Shown: positions 1-13,228 of the stretch, piece after piece | Layout: the number at the start of each line of letters is the position of its first letter | How positions within the stretch are numbered: position 1 is the stretch's first letter | Source: Rattus norvegicus | Taxonomy: Eukaryota; Chordata; Mammalia; Rodentia; Muridae | Assembly (NCBI RefSeq): GCF_036323735.1 | Contig: NC_086022.1 | Coordinates: forward strand, 70,686,702 to 70,750,701 | Reading direction: 5' to 3' | DNA length: 64,000 bases | Notes under the pieces: model-generated | What the model was told of the DNA's origin: nothing | The model's database searches: none | Seen by the model: only the letters and a program-made list of their open reading frames with translations | Position numbers and translations under genes: made by a program

Positions 1-690
1 ATTGATAGAGTTAGGGATTGGTGACTGCCTATGGGATAGGTCTCAAGCAGCTTTATTCCTAATAGACAGAAACTGGAAATAACTAGATGTCCCTCAACTG
101 AAGAATGGATAAAGAAAATGTGGTACATCTATACAATGGAGTACTACTCAGCTATTAAAAACAAAGACATCATGAATTTTATGGGTAAATGGATGGAACT
201 CAAGAATATCATCCTGAGTGAGGAAACCCAGACCCAAAAGGACATGCATGGGTATGTACTCACTTATAAAACACAAGTAGCAGGCTACACCCTACAGACT
301 CAAAGAACCTTAACAAGAAGGAAGGCCCAAACAAAGAAGCTCATTTAGAAGGAAGAATAAATTAGTCATAAGAGGCAGATGGAAGGTGGAAACTTGAGAG
401 GGGGTATGAGAAAGGGAATGGGTGTTGAGGATCAGATATGAGGAAGATGGCTAGATGGCCATGAAAATGAATGGAAATCTGCAACTGACAGAGGTGAAGA
501 GGTGGGGGGCATGAGGATGAGGCATGGTCCTGGGATAAGGGAGGTACCCAAGAATCAATGGGGTGACATTAACTGTGACTCATTACATTGGGGACTGGAA
601 CCTGAAGAGATCATCTCCTGTATTGAGACAGGAACCCCAGTGGAGTGATAGAGACACCAACCCACTTACAAAACTTTCTATTTTGTGAGT
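1..690 (+). mobile_element. L1 (LINE-1) 3' end, truncated by window edge
   Basis: The stretch from about position 100 to 260 encodes the L1 ORF2 C-terminal signature (a frame containing MWYIYTMEYYSAIKN, 118-348), which recurs almost unchanged in the larger L1 near 20,940. It is followed by an A/G-rich 3' UTR with no long frame. The 5' part lies outside the window. The right boundary is approximate, set where L1-like 3' UTR character fades. It is a dead retrotransposon tail, not a host gene. Confidence 0.8.
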
Positions 691-1450
691 TGAAAGTGAT
701 TCATGTAATAGGGTACTTCTCAGGACTAGTGAAATTTTCAAAAATAGAACTGCAAGAATCATTTTGTATTCATTCATGCAGTTATATTAAGTCTTCCTCG
801 TAGTCTTAAAATGTTTTTCCTTTTTTTCTAAATAATTCCTTAATATATTCTTTTGCTTGTTAAATACTATATATACATTTTAACTTACTTAAAATCAGAG
901 CTAACAAATATTAAAATTTAAAACATGCAAAACAAAAAAAAACCAAAACTTTAAACCCAAAATTTATCCTGTCTACAAGTAATGCAGGCACAGGGGATGG
1001 AGCAGACCCTGTACCTTTCTTTACAGGAATAGTCTGACTTAGGCCACAGCAGCTAACCTAGGGGCCTATTTCTTTACTCCATGCAAGGACAGGACTGGGC
1101 TGATCTGACATGCCAAGCTTAAGAGAACCCGAAGTGACTTTCCTTATGGTTGCGGTTTCCAGGAAGTCTCCATGGGCTTTGCCACCCACCTCTGGACCCG
1201 GCTGTATTCAGCCTATGTGTAACTGAGCTACACACAGTTTGTTTCTTACCATTTGCCACCACTGTGCTCTGCCCTTGGGAGAAGCCCCAACTTCGTGTCT
1301 GTGTTCTGCTTTTAAATTCAGTACAGACTTTGTTAAAAAAAAAGCCACCTTCCATACTATCTCTGTAGGTTCCTGCTCCTTGGCTAGAAAATCTCCTTCT
1401 CAGCTGCTGGTCTAGTGCTGTTCTGGGAAGCTTTGACTTTGTTCTGCTCT
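691..1450. other. non-coding intergenic DNA
   Basis: AT-rich then mixed-composition sequence. Short open frames on both strands around 1119-1368 overlap each other and show no splice context or family resemblance. No gene is supported here. Confidence 0.5.
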
Positions 1451-1463
1451 CTATATCTATCTA

Positions 1464-1535
<72 letters not shown>
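1451..1535. repeat. (TCTA)n/(TCTG)n tetranucleotide microsatellite
   Basis: Uninterrupted tetranucleotide run with a short TCTG block near its left side. It is a typical polymorphic microsatellite. Confidence 0.95.
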
Positions 1536-1536
<1 letters not shown>

Positions 1537-4500
1537 TGAGATTATACCTATTGTGCTGCTAGCCTGACTTTTCTCTGCTTATTACCTGGGTCTTATAATC
1601 CAAACATGGGTTCTAAGTAAGTTCTCACATCGTGTTGGTTCACCATTTGTTGAACTTAGGGCTGTTTCTTCATCCCAGCACTATGCTCCCAGAATTAAGA
1701 TCCAGACTCAAAACACATTTATAAATAAATACCTTTCCATAAAGCTAGGCTCTTCTCTGACCAGATCATAACTTACAACAACCCATTTATTCTAATCTGT
1801 ATTCGGTTACATGACTGGTTACCTGTGCTCAGGTATGATGCTTCTATCTAGTCACATCTTTCTGGGTGAATCTCCTGTCTCTGACACTCTCCCAGAATTT
1901 TTTCTGCCTCCCAGATGTTCCATTTCATACTTCCTGCCTAAGACATAGGCCATCAAATGTATTAATGACAGGTACCACATTCATTTAGACACAAGATATT
2001 CTTTCTACAGGTTTTGAATATAAAGAGATCCTAAAACCAAAGAATTTGAAAGGCAGTTCCTTAGATCTACACCATATGTCCCCAACCTCTTGTACTGGTC
2101 AATTATACCAACAGCAAACACAGCATCTTTGATTTACTTTACTTGAACATCTCTTCCCCTTCTGTGAATATCTTCCTGACTTTCTGACCTGGCGCAATAG
2201 AAATACTATGTTTTGGATCATTCAATGGTACTCCACATGAAGAACACAGGTTCATCAGTTACACTTGTTTCTTGGAATTGTCCCACAAGTTATAGCCATT
2301 TGAACAAAGCTGAGTTCTTATGTTAGGGAATACATTGTTCTTGTTTCATCATTCCAACCAAAACAGAACTCATAATTATTTCTATAGAGTATGTCATGGA
2401 TCCCCTTATTTGTACTTTTTCTGAAGAGAACCCCAATATACTGCATTTTTGGGAATACAAACTTAGGGGTGAATTATGGGTTTGAATATTTGCTTTCGTG
2501 TATATGATATGTATATATATATAATATATACATGCTTGTGTACATGTATGGATACTTACACATGTATGGACGGTAGCAGTCAATAAGGAAGGACTAAGTC
2601 TTCCTTAGTCACAGTCCATCTTATTTTTAAGACAAGAACTCAGTAAAACTGGAGCTCATCTATTAGGTAGACTTGCTGGCCACTGATTCCCAAGGATTTT
2701 GGCAGTCTCTGTGCCCTCACCTCAAGTCTGGGATCCTAGCTGATATCTTAACTCTAATTTATGCAAAGAAGTTTCATGCCCAGGCTACCAGACTCAAGAC
2801 ACCAGACTATTGATGGCACACCCCCAAATCCATAACTAGTTACCTTAAATAAATGTACTATTTCCCCCTATTTCCCTTATAACCTCTAAAACACAAGTTA
2901 GCAAGATTCCCTTATACCATTGCTGGAAATGCAGAATCACCCTTCCACCACCCCCAGCCCCCTAGAATCAGAGATAGCCTGACTGTATGCAGTAAGTTCA
3001 TGAACTGTGAGATATAAACTCCCTCCTCAGAAACATATAAGAAGGAGCTTGCCTCAACCCTTTCTATGCTGTTACCATTTTACAATATTACTAATTCTTC
3101 TAATAATCTTTCAAAAAGGTCAATCTGCCTCAATTTCCTCCTCCTTGAATCACAAATCCAAGACTTTTCAGTATACCTAGGTAAAATATACTAGAGTAAA
3201 AATAAATTTTAAGGGTCGCATGGTTTAAAATTTCTGAACCATAAAAGTTTCCTTATAACGTATTTCCCAGATCATCAGCATCTAATTCAATCTTTTCTGA
3301 AGAGATTGCCTACTACATTGTTGGGTAATATACGTTGTCTAGGAAGCCATCCTAAAGAGACATGAACTTGGAAAATCCTCTTTGATTAAAGGGTCAAAAC
3401 CTCTGTTTATATATTATGAGGCTTGGAAGTGGTGCTGACCAGTTCAGGAATTGAATGTGTTGTGCTTCTGAGGATGAATAGCCTTAATTATTGTCATATC
3501 CAAGGAAGTGGTGAGCTCATTACTTCTCATGTCCTCAGCACACCTCGCCACTGTTAGAAGAGGGACCACTCCATCAGGAAGCAGGGCTATGACATTAGAT
3601 CACAGTCTCTGAAGCTGTGATATAGAGTTTTCTGAAATCATATTCTTAATCATCAGGGGATTAAGATCCTGTCAAACACCTTGGTACACCCAAAGTAGGG
3701 GTGCCTTCTAGAAGACATAATGAGTAAGACAATTCATAGATTGGCAAAGTGACGTTAAATCTAGCTGAGAATTAATAGACATGGCTGCCAGAAAATAGTA
3801 AATATCCTGGGCTTTTAATAACAACTGATACTCCACAAAATGTTTGTTCGTAGTCTCTATTCTTTCCCCCATAGAATTCTTAGACAAGCTCTGTGCTGCA
3901 GGGATAAGAATTTACTTTTCTCTAGTTTGATTTTTACTTATTCTCAGAGCTCAATTCACCTTGTGTTTCCAGATACAGTCTTCATTGTGAGAGACTCACA
4001 CAAGCCAATATAACTTGGGGTAGGATAAACAAAGACAATCCAACAGAAGGGACTCAAGGGTAGAGGACAAGGATGACATGTTGCATGTTGTATTTGGGGC
4101 CACCAAACCCTCTGGATGCTTTCACCTGGCAATTCAAGAGGCTTCCAAGTTGCTTTTCCTGGACCAATGACTCAAATGAAAGAGAATGCCAAAGGAAGCA
4201 AGTTGAATTCTATTTAATGTGATACTTAGAAATTTTATTTCTATGTGCACAGAGTCTCCTCTTTTACCAAAAATTACTCTTTTCTCTCTAATTTATCTAT
4301 ATAGCCTACTCACATTGCCTCTGAAAAGACTGGACACAAACTGCCATTAGAAATGAGAAGCCTCAATCTTCATCCTCAAGTCTCATCCTAATCATAGCAT
4401 CAGTTTGAAAGAAAGCAGGAATTCTTCGAGAGTGAATCCACCATCTAACACTCAGACTGGGGGGGAAGAATTTCTCATAAAACATGGGATCTTATCAATA

Positions 4501-4671
4501 GTCCTGAAACCTTAAGAATGATTTGAACAGTGAATTGTGGACAAAATCCTAGAGCCTACTGTATCATGATTTCGTTTATGGAAAATGTTACAAAGGACAC
4601 TTAGAGGGGTCAAGTCAGGGAGCTGTGTGCATAGCTCATGATAAAGGAGTAGGTATTATGAGGAGACAGAA
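1536..4671. other. intergenic DNA downstream of Moxd2
   Basis: No exon-like frame with splice signals was seen on either strand. It contains a small AT dinucleotide patch near 2510-2530. The last few hundred bases should include the Moxd2 3' UTR. Confidence 0.5.
4234..4239 (-). promoter_or_regulatory. candidate Moxd2 poly(A) signal
   Basis: AATAAA on the minus strand about 430 bases beyond the Moxd2 stop codon. It is the first exact hexamer I noticed downstream, but a cleavage site cannot be shown from sequence alone. Confidence 0.3.
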
Positions 4672-6557
4672 TCATACTCCAGTCTGTAGCATTGCAAGGA
4701 GCCATGAGAGGCAACCCTGCAGGAACAAGACAGTAATCATGGGCAGGTGCCTCAGAGTAGCAGTATTGGAGCCAGAGAGGGCCATTGGTACAGCCCTGAA
4801 GCCTGCAGGGGTCTTGTCCTGAGGTTCCACTTTGCCTCCAGAAGACTCTAAGCATGCTCCTCGAGGAGTTGGTATAATATCGGGAATCCAACCTGTTGTA
4901 TTTTCTACTTCTTCCTGAAGGAGATAAGAAAAAATGAGTAGTTTCAGAAATATTCCTACCATCTTTCTCTTCCTTGAAACATTACTGTGCCACCCTAACC
5001 TTATAAGCTACCTGGAAGGCTGCAACAACGTTTATAGAGTAGGAGAGTGACAGCTTGCCTTTGCACTTCCTGTGACTCCCTCTCCCAATTCACACTTCCC
5101 ATCTCTGCTGCCATTATCCTTTGTCTGTCTTTGCCTTGCCCAGTACCATCCCTCAACTTTGTAGGGTGGCTTCTCCTGTGATACGCACATCAATCGTCTT
5201 GATCAATACTGTCTGCTGGGACTCCTTGCAGGCTTTCTCAGCTGTCTTAATGTTCTCTGGAGTCCACTCAACATTATTCAGGACCATGAGGTTTTCCATG
5301 GGATTCCTGTGGATAATAGGGTCAAGGCAGAGACAGTGTTGACTTACAGCTTAGACAAAACATGCCGACAAACACCACACTAGCTTCCACACTAGCATAA
5401 GCTACATGGGATGTTGTTTAAGTAAATGGAAATTCTTAGTGAATTTGATAAGGAAAAACATATCAGAGAGAACTTAAGACATCAAAAAAAGATACTCTTT
5501 AAGGACATAGATGTCATAAGGTCTGAGAGGTGGTTGGATTAGCTTCTGTAAATTTGCAATTAGCTGTGGTGTTGCACACCTTTAATCCCAGCACTCGGGA
5601 GGCAGAGGCCTATGGATCTCTGAGTTTGAGGTCAACCTGATCTACAGAGTGAGTTCCAGGACAGCCAGAGTGAGAAATTCTGTCTTAAAAGAAAGAAAGG
5701 AAAATAGAAAGAAAGAAATCTGCAATTGCCCTAAAATTGTATATGTGACTGTTAAGAAAGATGTTTCTAGCCTCTTATTAGTCACACAAGAGTGGACACT
5801 TACTTAAAGGTTGTTACATGAATGTAAACACATTTTTGAGCGAAGCCTGAAAGATAGGAATTTATGTACATGTGATCTGACTTTCAAGGGTCTGTTTTCA
5901 TCTGCATCTCTGAATGCCTTTACAGATATGCAAACTTTCTTGCCAAACTTGTTTTCAGAGTTTTTTGAATCAACACTGAATGGAGCAAGGTTGAATGGCA
6001 AAGTGTGATTAGGCCACCTACTGACAAGATTCCTTCCCATGCAATTGTAGGCTTTTGCTTCTAGACTGACTCACTCTGATGCTTCTTCCCCCAGCTCATT
6101 GGTCACATAGATGATATCAGGGTATCCCATGCAACTGGAGATGTTAATTCTGGGATAGTAGAAGAAGAAGATGAGGCACATCTCATTAATGGTGCTGGCA
6201 CCTCCCTGGAGAAGGTGAGAGAAGGAGAGACAGGTATACAAACGTGTGCAGAGAGGGAAAAGGCAACCAACAAACTGTGAAAGTTGTCACTCTTCCAGAG
6301 AGTTCTTTATCTTCCCATAGGGTCTAGCTCACCGCACCTTACCAGATGGCTTCCTTTCTTATTTCCAGCCATTGAACAATTATTAATAGTATTTCTAAAG
6401 AATTAGTCTTTAGTGTATTGTACATATCTTTCTTATCTTTGACATTTCCAGTGCTACCCTCTAGTGTGGGTTAGACTCACTACTTTGCCAGTGTCAGCCA
6501 GACCCTTGGCTTTATTACATTCTCTTCTCCCTACAGATGTGCTAGTACATTTACATA

Positions 6558-6594
<37 letters not shown>

Positions 6595-9500
6595 ATAATT
6601 TATTCTGAGACAAATTATTTGATTGCATACAAAAGCCCCTGTCTATCTATTCCCCTCCATTATTGACCTGGCAAATACAATTTGAAAGTTAGACCCTGCT
6701 GTCTAAGAGTTGTAGGTAGGACAATATCTTCTCTGCTTTGAGAACTCTTCCTAGCCACAAATCTCTTAACCTAATCCCATTATTTCCTATGTCTTCCCTT
6801 ATTCCTTAATCCTTCCTTGCTGATGTATGGCTTTGTCATTTCTGTCCTTCACCAGAACTCAGCATGACGATGTGTCTAGAACCATAGTGATTCACATGAT
6901 ACATGTGTTGTCTTATGATTCATGAAGTAACACTAAACAGTAATTCCTGTTTCTCCATTCTGATGTCTTCTACCTTGATTTTACAATAACGTGTATGGCT
7001 GTGTTTCCTTCCTTGAACATGCATTATCCTTTCTGAAGCACTGAATTGGTCCCTATATAGAGTTGTTGGCTTCTTTGTAATCATGGTAACAATAGCTTGC
7101 TCTATGTGAGCATCTACTCTAAGGGAAGTAATGTTCCCATTGTCCTACATGTTGTAACCAATTATTTCCATCATCTTATGAGATAGTATTATTATTTTTC
7201 CTTATGAATTTAGAATGAAACCAAGATTTTGAATACTTTGTCTAGGTAATAAAGCTGTTAAATGATTATGCTGGCATTCTAACCCAGGGTAGTTATGACT
7301 CCAAGTTCATTAATTGTGCTGAGAAGATGAAGACAAGAGATAGAGATGCCATAACACATCCTCTTATGGTCTTAGTGGGTCACCAATGGGGAGTATACAG
7401 AATCTCTATCTTAGATGGATGAAAAGCCTCACAGAAGAGAGGAAAATACAGAAGAGAGCTGGAACAATCAGACTTATTAGACAGTTTTCTGGGATGCAGC
7501 TTTCTTCAAGGGCTAAAGTCATTGCTACTACTGTGGACAAAGACACTTACAAAAGTCATGAAGTCACGATCCAGCGTCTGATAATGGCATTCTATCAGCA
7601 GCTCATCCCCCTATTCACAGTGAAGCATGAGAGCAGAGAGTAAGTCAAAGAGGCACTGCTACAGTCTTAAGAATCGTCTGGGCTAACAGTGAGCTAGTTT
7701 CCTTGCTCTCTCCCATGCTCCAGCCATTATCCCTCCTCAAGTTCCTACCGGCTTAATCACTACAGGATGAGGTAGGTCCCGAGATTCTTGCAGGTTGAAA
7801 TCATAGGAGAAATCTTTACATACTATTTGGAGTTGGGTTCCATTTCTAGAGGGAGAGAAGAGCAGAAAGACAGAAATGAAAAGATTAAGCAGAGAAGGCC
7901 AGACCAATAAAGATGCTGTAAGTGGCCTCTTTCAGGGAAAGCAAATGAAATAAACATAAAGGATTCTTCTTTCATAGTCTATTCCACTCACTCCAGTTTA
8001 GCTTCTTTTTATTCTTAACCAGGGATAACATCAGGCAGAAGCAGCAGCTGTCACCATACACAGAAAGGAAAGGTTCAAGCTTTTAATTACCTGTATTGCA
8101 GAGCTTGCAGTGACCGCCCAGCTAAGTGGGTATGGAGCAGGCAGGCTGATACATATATGTCAGCTACTGGAGCCCCATTCATCTGTAACAGCAAGTCATA
8201 TTGGATTGGTCAAGAAATCATCTTTATTTTTCCTCTGTTGATGCTTGATAGCATCTTTTTCTTGGTCTGATTAGGAGTTGTTCTAATTTTTTGTGCTTCG
8301 ATTCCATTGAGTTTGTTCTTTGACAATTTCATGCATGAAGTATATTCTGAAAACTATCCCACTCCCTCTAATCTCTCTGCTAAGCTTATTACCCACCTTT
8401 TCCCACATTAGCCTCCTTCCCATAGTCACAACTTTGCTATTATTTTGTTTTGATTTGTCGTGTGGTGCCCACTGAGTTTAAACTGGGTCACCTCTGTTGA
8501 CCATGAGTTTGGAACTATCTGATGGATCCTTCTGGAATCATTGGTGAAAGCACAATGGTTACCTTTCTCCCACAACCCATCAATAGCCAGTACTTTAGCA
8601 TGGAAAGGCCCCTTCTTGACCCATGACGGAGAGTTGATGGTACCAGTCTTGGGTTGGCTTGCTGCAGGCAGCCACAGCTGCTATGAAGTCACGATTGCAT
8701 TGGTTGTGTCAAAGCATACCAAGAAGACGACATCTCTAGCCCTTCTACCCTTACTTTCCCACGTGGATGTTACCACTCACACTATTTCCACTGAACCATC
8801 TTGTCCCACTTTTCACCCAAGTTCTTTGCCCCTAAAGCCCTGACACATTTTCTCTGTTGCAGAATGTGTGCTTGCCACTTTTCTGAGCACCAGGCTTTAG
8901 CTATTTTTCAAATCTGTGGCTCAGGCTTGTGACTTTCGAAATTAGACCAGAACTCTGATGGAGAACAAGAAATCTCAGAGACTACATGCATCTCAGTTTC
9001 ACCTCTTCAAACTTGTCTGTCTTGCATAGCCCATAGGACAAGAAAGCCTCAGCACCCGGGGGTATAAAGTGAATAGGGAAAACTGAGATGCCCAGCTGGA
9101 GGACTCCCATGTCATATTTGCGAAGGTGCGAGGTGTAGTACAGCCGCATCCCTGAGGTATCACGGATACCTAGAGTAGAAAGAAATACTCTCCTCAGAGT
9201 GTGGGAGTGGGTCAAAATGTTCAGGAAAGCTGGAATGGGTGATGACAAACAGACTCCAGCATCCATGCTACATGTCTCCCACATTCAGAGGAACCAGTTG
9301 TTTCCACCAGCTGCCTTCTCACAAGTCTTTTGGATACTCACCAGGAAGGTTCTGAAAATTGCTGTAGTGAATTTCCAGTCGGATCCATTGAGGGTCAAAG
9401 GGGGTTCCAATAGAGATGCCTACATCATCTGGAAACTGGTAGCTCTGTGGTGATTGGAAAACACGGCAGTGATGTGCGAAAGGCTAGAGACGAGATGCTT

Positions 9501-12500
9501 GGATCCAAGCTCTGGATATGCCCTAGTTTTCTAACCTTTCTTTCAGAACTTCTATGCCCCCAGGTCTTCCATTAGCCCATTGCCTAACAGCATGCACCCC
9601 TTTGTCACAAAATGCCTCCATCTCAGGACTTACAAGGCCCCCAACAGCCCAGCCTGCGATGACATGGGAGCAGAGGGAGAAGGCAGGGTCTGCTCCGTAA
9701 CATTCACCGATGCCTGTGGGGAGTACACTAGAATTGCCGCATGCATACACGAGAACATGATGCACCATTGTCTCATTGCGTTCCACCAATATAGGTTCAA
9801 ACTGGACAGAGAAAGGAGGGTATATGATAGTTAAGATTCTTATTCATAATATGCATCATATTCTTATTATTCAGTCCTTCCTGCTTCCCAAAGCTATGCC
9901 ATTCTCTACTCCGGGTTTGTCCTCATCTGTTTCTCTCCCTGGAACCTATCACCTTGTCTAAACTCTACTAGACTATCTCTTAAATACATTTCAACCCCCA
10001 CCTCTTTAAATCCATTTCTTGGGCACACAGCTCACAGTGCTCAGTCACCAGGGACCTTCTGATGATTCTGTTTTTAGTGACCTCAGTCAGTTCACAGTGT
10101 GCATATATGTATCCACATTCCTTTGAAATCTATTTTTTAGTGCATATATGTATCCACATTCCTTTGAAATCTATTTTTTTAAATGCCCCCAATACCTTGG
10201 AACTTGTAAAATTATATTCTTGTATTTGGCCTAAATTAAAAACAGTTAAAAAACTAGAAGACTGATTTTGATTTCACTCTGACTTGATTTTCTTATGGGT
10301 TGACAGTGCATGGCCACATCCCTTTCTTGTTTTTAATAGCTCTGTTGCTAAAAGAAAATAATTCTGGGATCACGATAGGATTTGAAATTGCTATTTTCAA
10401 AAATATACTAATTACTATCTTCTGTCAGAATATCGTCCATTTGAATAAAATACTTTTGGTAGTTATAGTTCTGTCCCCAGGAAATTATGTGGCTTCCAAT
10501 CCTATAAAACTCTACCTGGCCCTACCCAACATTCCTTCTCTGTTATTTCCTCACAGCAACCTTTTCAATCTTTAGACTCCAACATTCCCATTGCTTCACT
10601 ACAGTGCCCTTTCTACTTTGATGGACTTTGTCTTTTGGTTCACATACCTTGTAGATGTGATGCTTTTTGCTGACAATAGGGAGCGGGAGAAAGGTGCAGG
10701 CATATGTGGTATCCTCCTCTGGAATGAGGAACTGGGGAAAGATGCAAAATACTGAGTGGAGTGGGAATGAGGGTCCCCCAAAAGCAGGGACATAGACAAG
10801 TTATGGAGCAGAGTTCATCTTAGGGCTAGATTGGGATTTCTCACAGGGTCAATGGGACTCATAGTAATTTTAGTCTAAGGAATGTGCAATATTGGGTGCA
10901 AGATGAAGGGTTTAGGATGACTGGGGAGATGGAGGAAGGTAGAGGCAGATAATATGGTATGGTGGAGTCTTACATTACTGATCTTCAAGTCATAGATGAC
11001 AGTGTCTTCAGGGGCATCTTCATCATCATATTGTAGTATTTGAAGCAAGAAGATGGACTTGACAAAAGTACGCTCCCGATTCATCTTTGGTATGTCATCC
11101 AGGCCATAGGCAGCCAGGACCCTCATGGTATCACTCTATGGGTACCACAAACATTGAAGGCCTAACTTCAACAGCACTTTGGATTTATCTATATTCAGTT
11201 TCTTATGTGTGACACTCATCTACACAGTAGAATAAGAATAATGAGACAAGATTAATGTGGCTTTAGTTCTACCTCTGAGCTGAACTCATTTGTTGTGCTT
11301 AACTCTTTCCCATTCTTTCTCTCTACACCTGCAGAATAAGAAGGTTGAACCAAACTCAAACTCCAAACAGTGATATTCAGTGGAATTGGTCAGAGTCCTT
11401 TAATAGCGGAAGAATACAATGGGGCACTTAGTCATTGGGTGAGACCATTCCAAGAAATCATTGCAGATATTAAGAGGTGATATAACTAGACAGTACCCAA
11501 GAAGACCTAAGGATAAAAGTCCTATGAATTATAACTGGATGCATTTCTCTGGTGACTATATCTTTCTAGGAAATGCTGATTGTGGCTAATTTTTCCCCTT
11601 TTTCACATCTTACCGTAATGTCATGATCATGTGGATCACAGGATCTGAAGGGCCGGGAAAAGCGCATAGTGGTCGAGACAGAATCTTCTGTGAGCTTTAG
11701 GAGTTCAGCATCTTGACTCCCATCCTGTTCTAGAGTGTCTTCATCCAGAAGGTGCTGATCCTGGGGTCCAGTGATAATTAAGAAGAAAGAACCAGGATCC
11801 CAAACAATTAAGCTTTGGGACAGCAAGTATATGCTAAAATCACAGAAGCCACCTACCTACATTGCACAAATAGATATGTTCCTAAGAAAGACATGTCTGT
11901 TGGAGATTTTACCACCTGGCTTTACTATTTTCACTTCAAATGTTAGATTCATAAATTCTAATAATCATTGAAATCTTTAGAAAAACTTATTATCTGAATT
12001 ATCTGTATATTCTCGTGATGCTTTGATTATACATTTTTGTGTACTGTGATGAGTATAACACTATATAAGTACAGTTCAGAGCTGTGATTGTGAGTTTTGA
12101 ATATGTGAATCTAGGGAGAAAAATGAACTAATATTGCATTTGTAAAAGGCAGATTATAGCAGTGGTTCTCAACCTGTGGGTTGTGACCCCTTTGGGATAT
12201 CAAAGGACACTTTCATAGCGATCACATATCAGATATCCTGAATTTTAGATATTTGCATTACAATTATAACAATAACAAAATTACAGTTAGAAATAGCAAC
12301 AAAAATAATTCTATGTTTGGGTGTCTCTACAACATAGGGAAGTATGTCAAAGGGTCATAGCATTAGAAAGGTTGAGAACCAATGGATTATAGTAATCCCT
12401 CTCAGTGATGCTATGGGGTTTAAAATGACAAGAACTTAAAACAAAAGTGCTTAACATTTTTGCTTCTTTTGCTATCATTATGTTATTAGACAATTTCATG

Positions 12501-13167
12501 CTGGGGTCCACCCGAGTGACTGTAAGGGCACTGGAGAGAGAGAAAGACTGTTCTAATAATGAAAATTTTTTGGTGACCTGCATTTACTGTGATCCTAGAA
12601 AGTAAGTTGTATTAGACTCTTACAGTATAAAATCTTCTCTCTTTAAAGTCTGCAGACAAGTGGCCTAGAAGACACAGACTGAAGTGCTATAGTATCATTG
12701 TAGGGAGAAATCTGCAGTCAACTAGAGTTCAGTGCTTGGCTGTGTTTGCAGAAAAGTTCTTTTCTAGACACAAAGCCATCCTCAACCCAGGGAAGGAGCT
12801 CTTCTGTGGGTTAGAGGTTGGAGACTATGGACATGAAGCCATCTTCAACTCAACACAAGTTGCTTATTCCTAGACTTACCGAAAAGTAGACATTGCCATT
12901 GGGTAGGACACCTCCAACTACCAGATCACTTCCCACAAACGTGTAGCGATCTGTGATGCCCAGGCCAACCCAGCCAGTTGTTTGGACTTGCAGTTCAAAT
13001 GTGATTATCTCAGTCTCATAATCAAAGTCCCAGCGCAGGAAAACAGCATGGGAAGGATCTAGGAATCTGGAATAACGAAGGGGAGATGTAGGGCTAAGGC
13101 GCTTGCCTTGGGAAAAGGCTGCCAGGACCCAAAGTAAGAAAAGCCTGAAGAAGAGAAAATAGCCCAT
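4672..13167 (-). CDS. Moxd2: Moxd2, DBH-like copper monooxygenase, 13 coding exons
   Basis: Member of the dopamine beta-monooxygenase/PHM family; its substrate is unknown. Exons, 5' to 3' on the minus strand: 13167-12880, 11760-11614, 11135-10974, 10731-10648, 9801-9634, 9444-9342, 9169-9003, 8182-8091, 7845-7749, 7610-7551, 6205-6075, 5306-5189, 4914-4672. All have AG/GT borders, phases match, and the total is 1860 bases (619 codons plus stop) with no internal stop. Residues 1-20 form a signal peptide and about 35-160 a DOMON domain. The catalytic core carries all six expected copper ligands: HH at 241-242, H309, H-T-H at 390-392 and M465, spaced as in DBH. The last ~24 residues are hydrophobic, suggesting a GPI signal or membrane anchor. 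The exon 12 donor (GTGCGT) and the exon 7 donor (GTGAAA) are weaker than the rest. To my knowledge the human orthologue is a pseudogene; this copy looks intact. Confidence 0.93.
5563..5712 (+). mobile_element. B1 SINE in Moxd2 intron 11
   Basis: A 7SL-derived B1 body with the hallmark 'cctttaatcccagcac' box and an A-rich tail of GAAA units. Similar 'aaat(t/c)tgcaatt' sequences on both sides look like a slightly diverged target-site duplication. Confidence 0.88.
6560..6592. repeat. (TG)n microsatellite in Moxd2 intron 10
   Basis: Pure TG dinucleotide run of roughly 16 units. Confidence 0.9.
10100..10180. repeat. 41-bp tandem duplication in Moxd2 intron 4
   Basis: Two head-to-tail copies, 10100-10140 and 10141-10180, identical except at the T-rich end. 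The near identity suggests a young slippage or duplication event. It lies well inside the intron, away from splice sites. Confidence 0.9.
12152..12392. mobile_element. hAT-Charlie type non-autonomous DNA transposon (URR1-like)
   Basis: The element spans 12160-12384 (225 bp), starts with CAGTGGTTCTCAACC and ends with the near-perfect inverted complement. It is flanked by an exact 8-bp direct repeat, GATTATAG (12152-12159 and 12385-12392), the target-site length of hAT transposases. The interior is AT-rich with no coding frame. It sits in Moxd2 intron 1. The short frame 12347-12583 runs through its right end and is not a gene. Confidence 0.88.
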
Positions 13168-13220
13168 GGCTCATGGGGCCTGGAACAGCCTTCTTAAAGA
13201 CGACACTCAAGAGCTCCGGA

Positions 13221-13228
13221 CTTATATG
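13221..13228 (-). promoter_or_regulatory. candidate Moxd2 TATA-like box
   Basis: A TATAAG motif on the minus strand about 55 bases upstream of the Moxd2 ATG, next to an ATGCATAT octamer-like core. The spacing suits a short 5' UTR. No other promoter evidence is visible. Confidence 0.35.

Noticed and set aside
1451..1535. CRISPR-like array
   Set aside because: Simple tetranucleotide repeat without spacers, in a mammalian genome.
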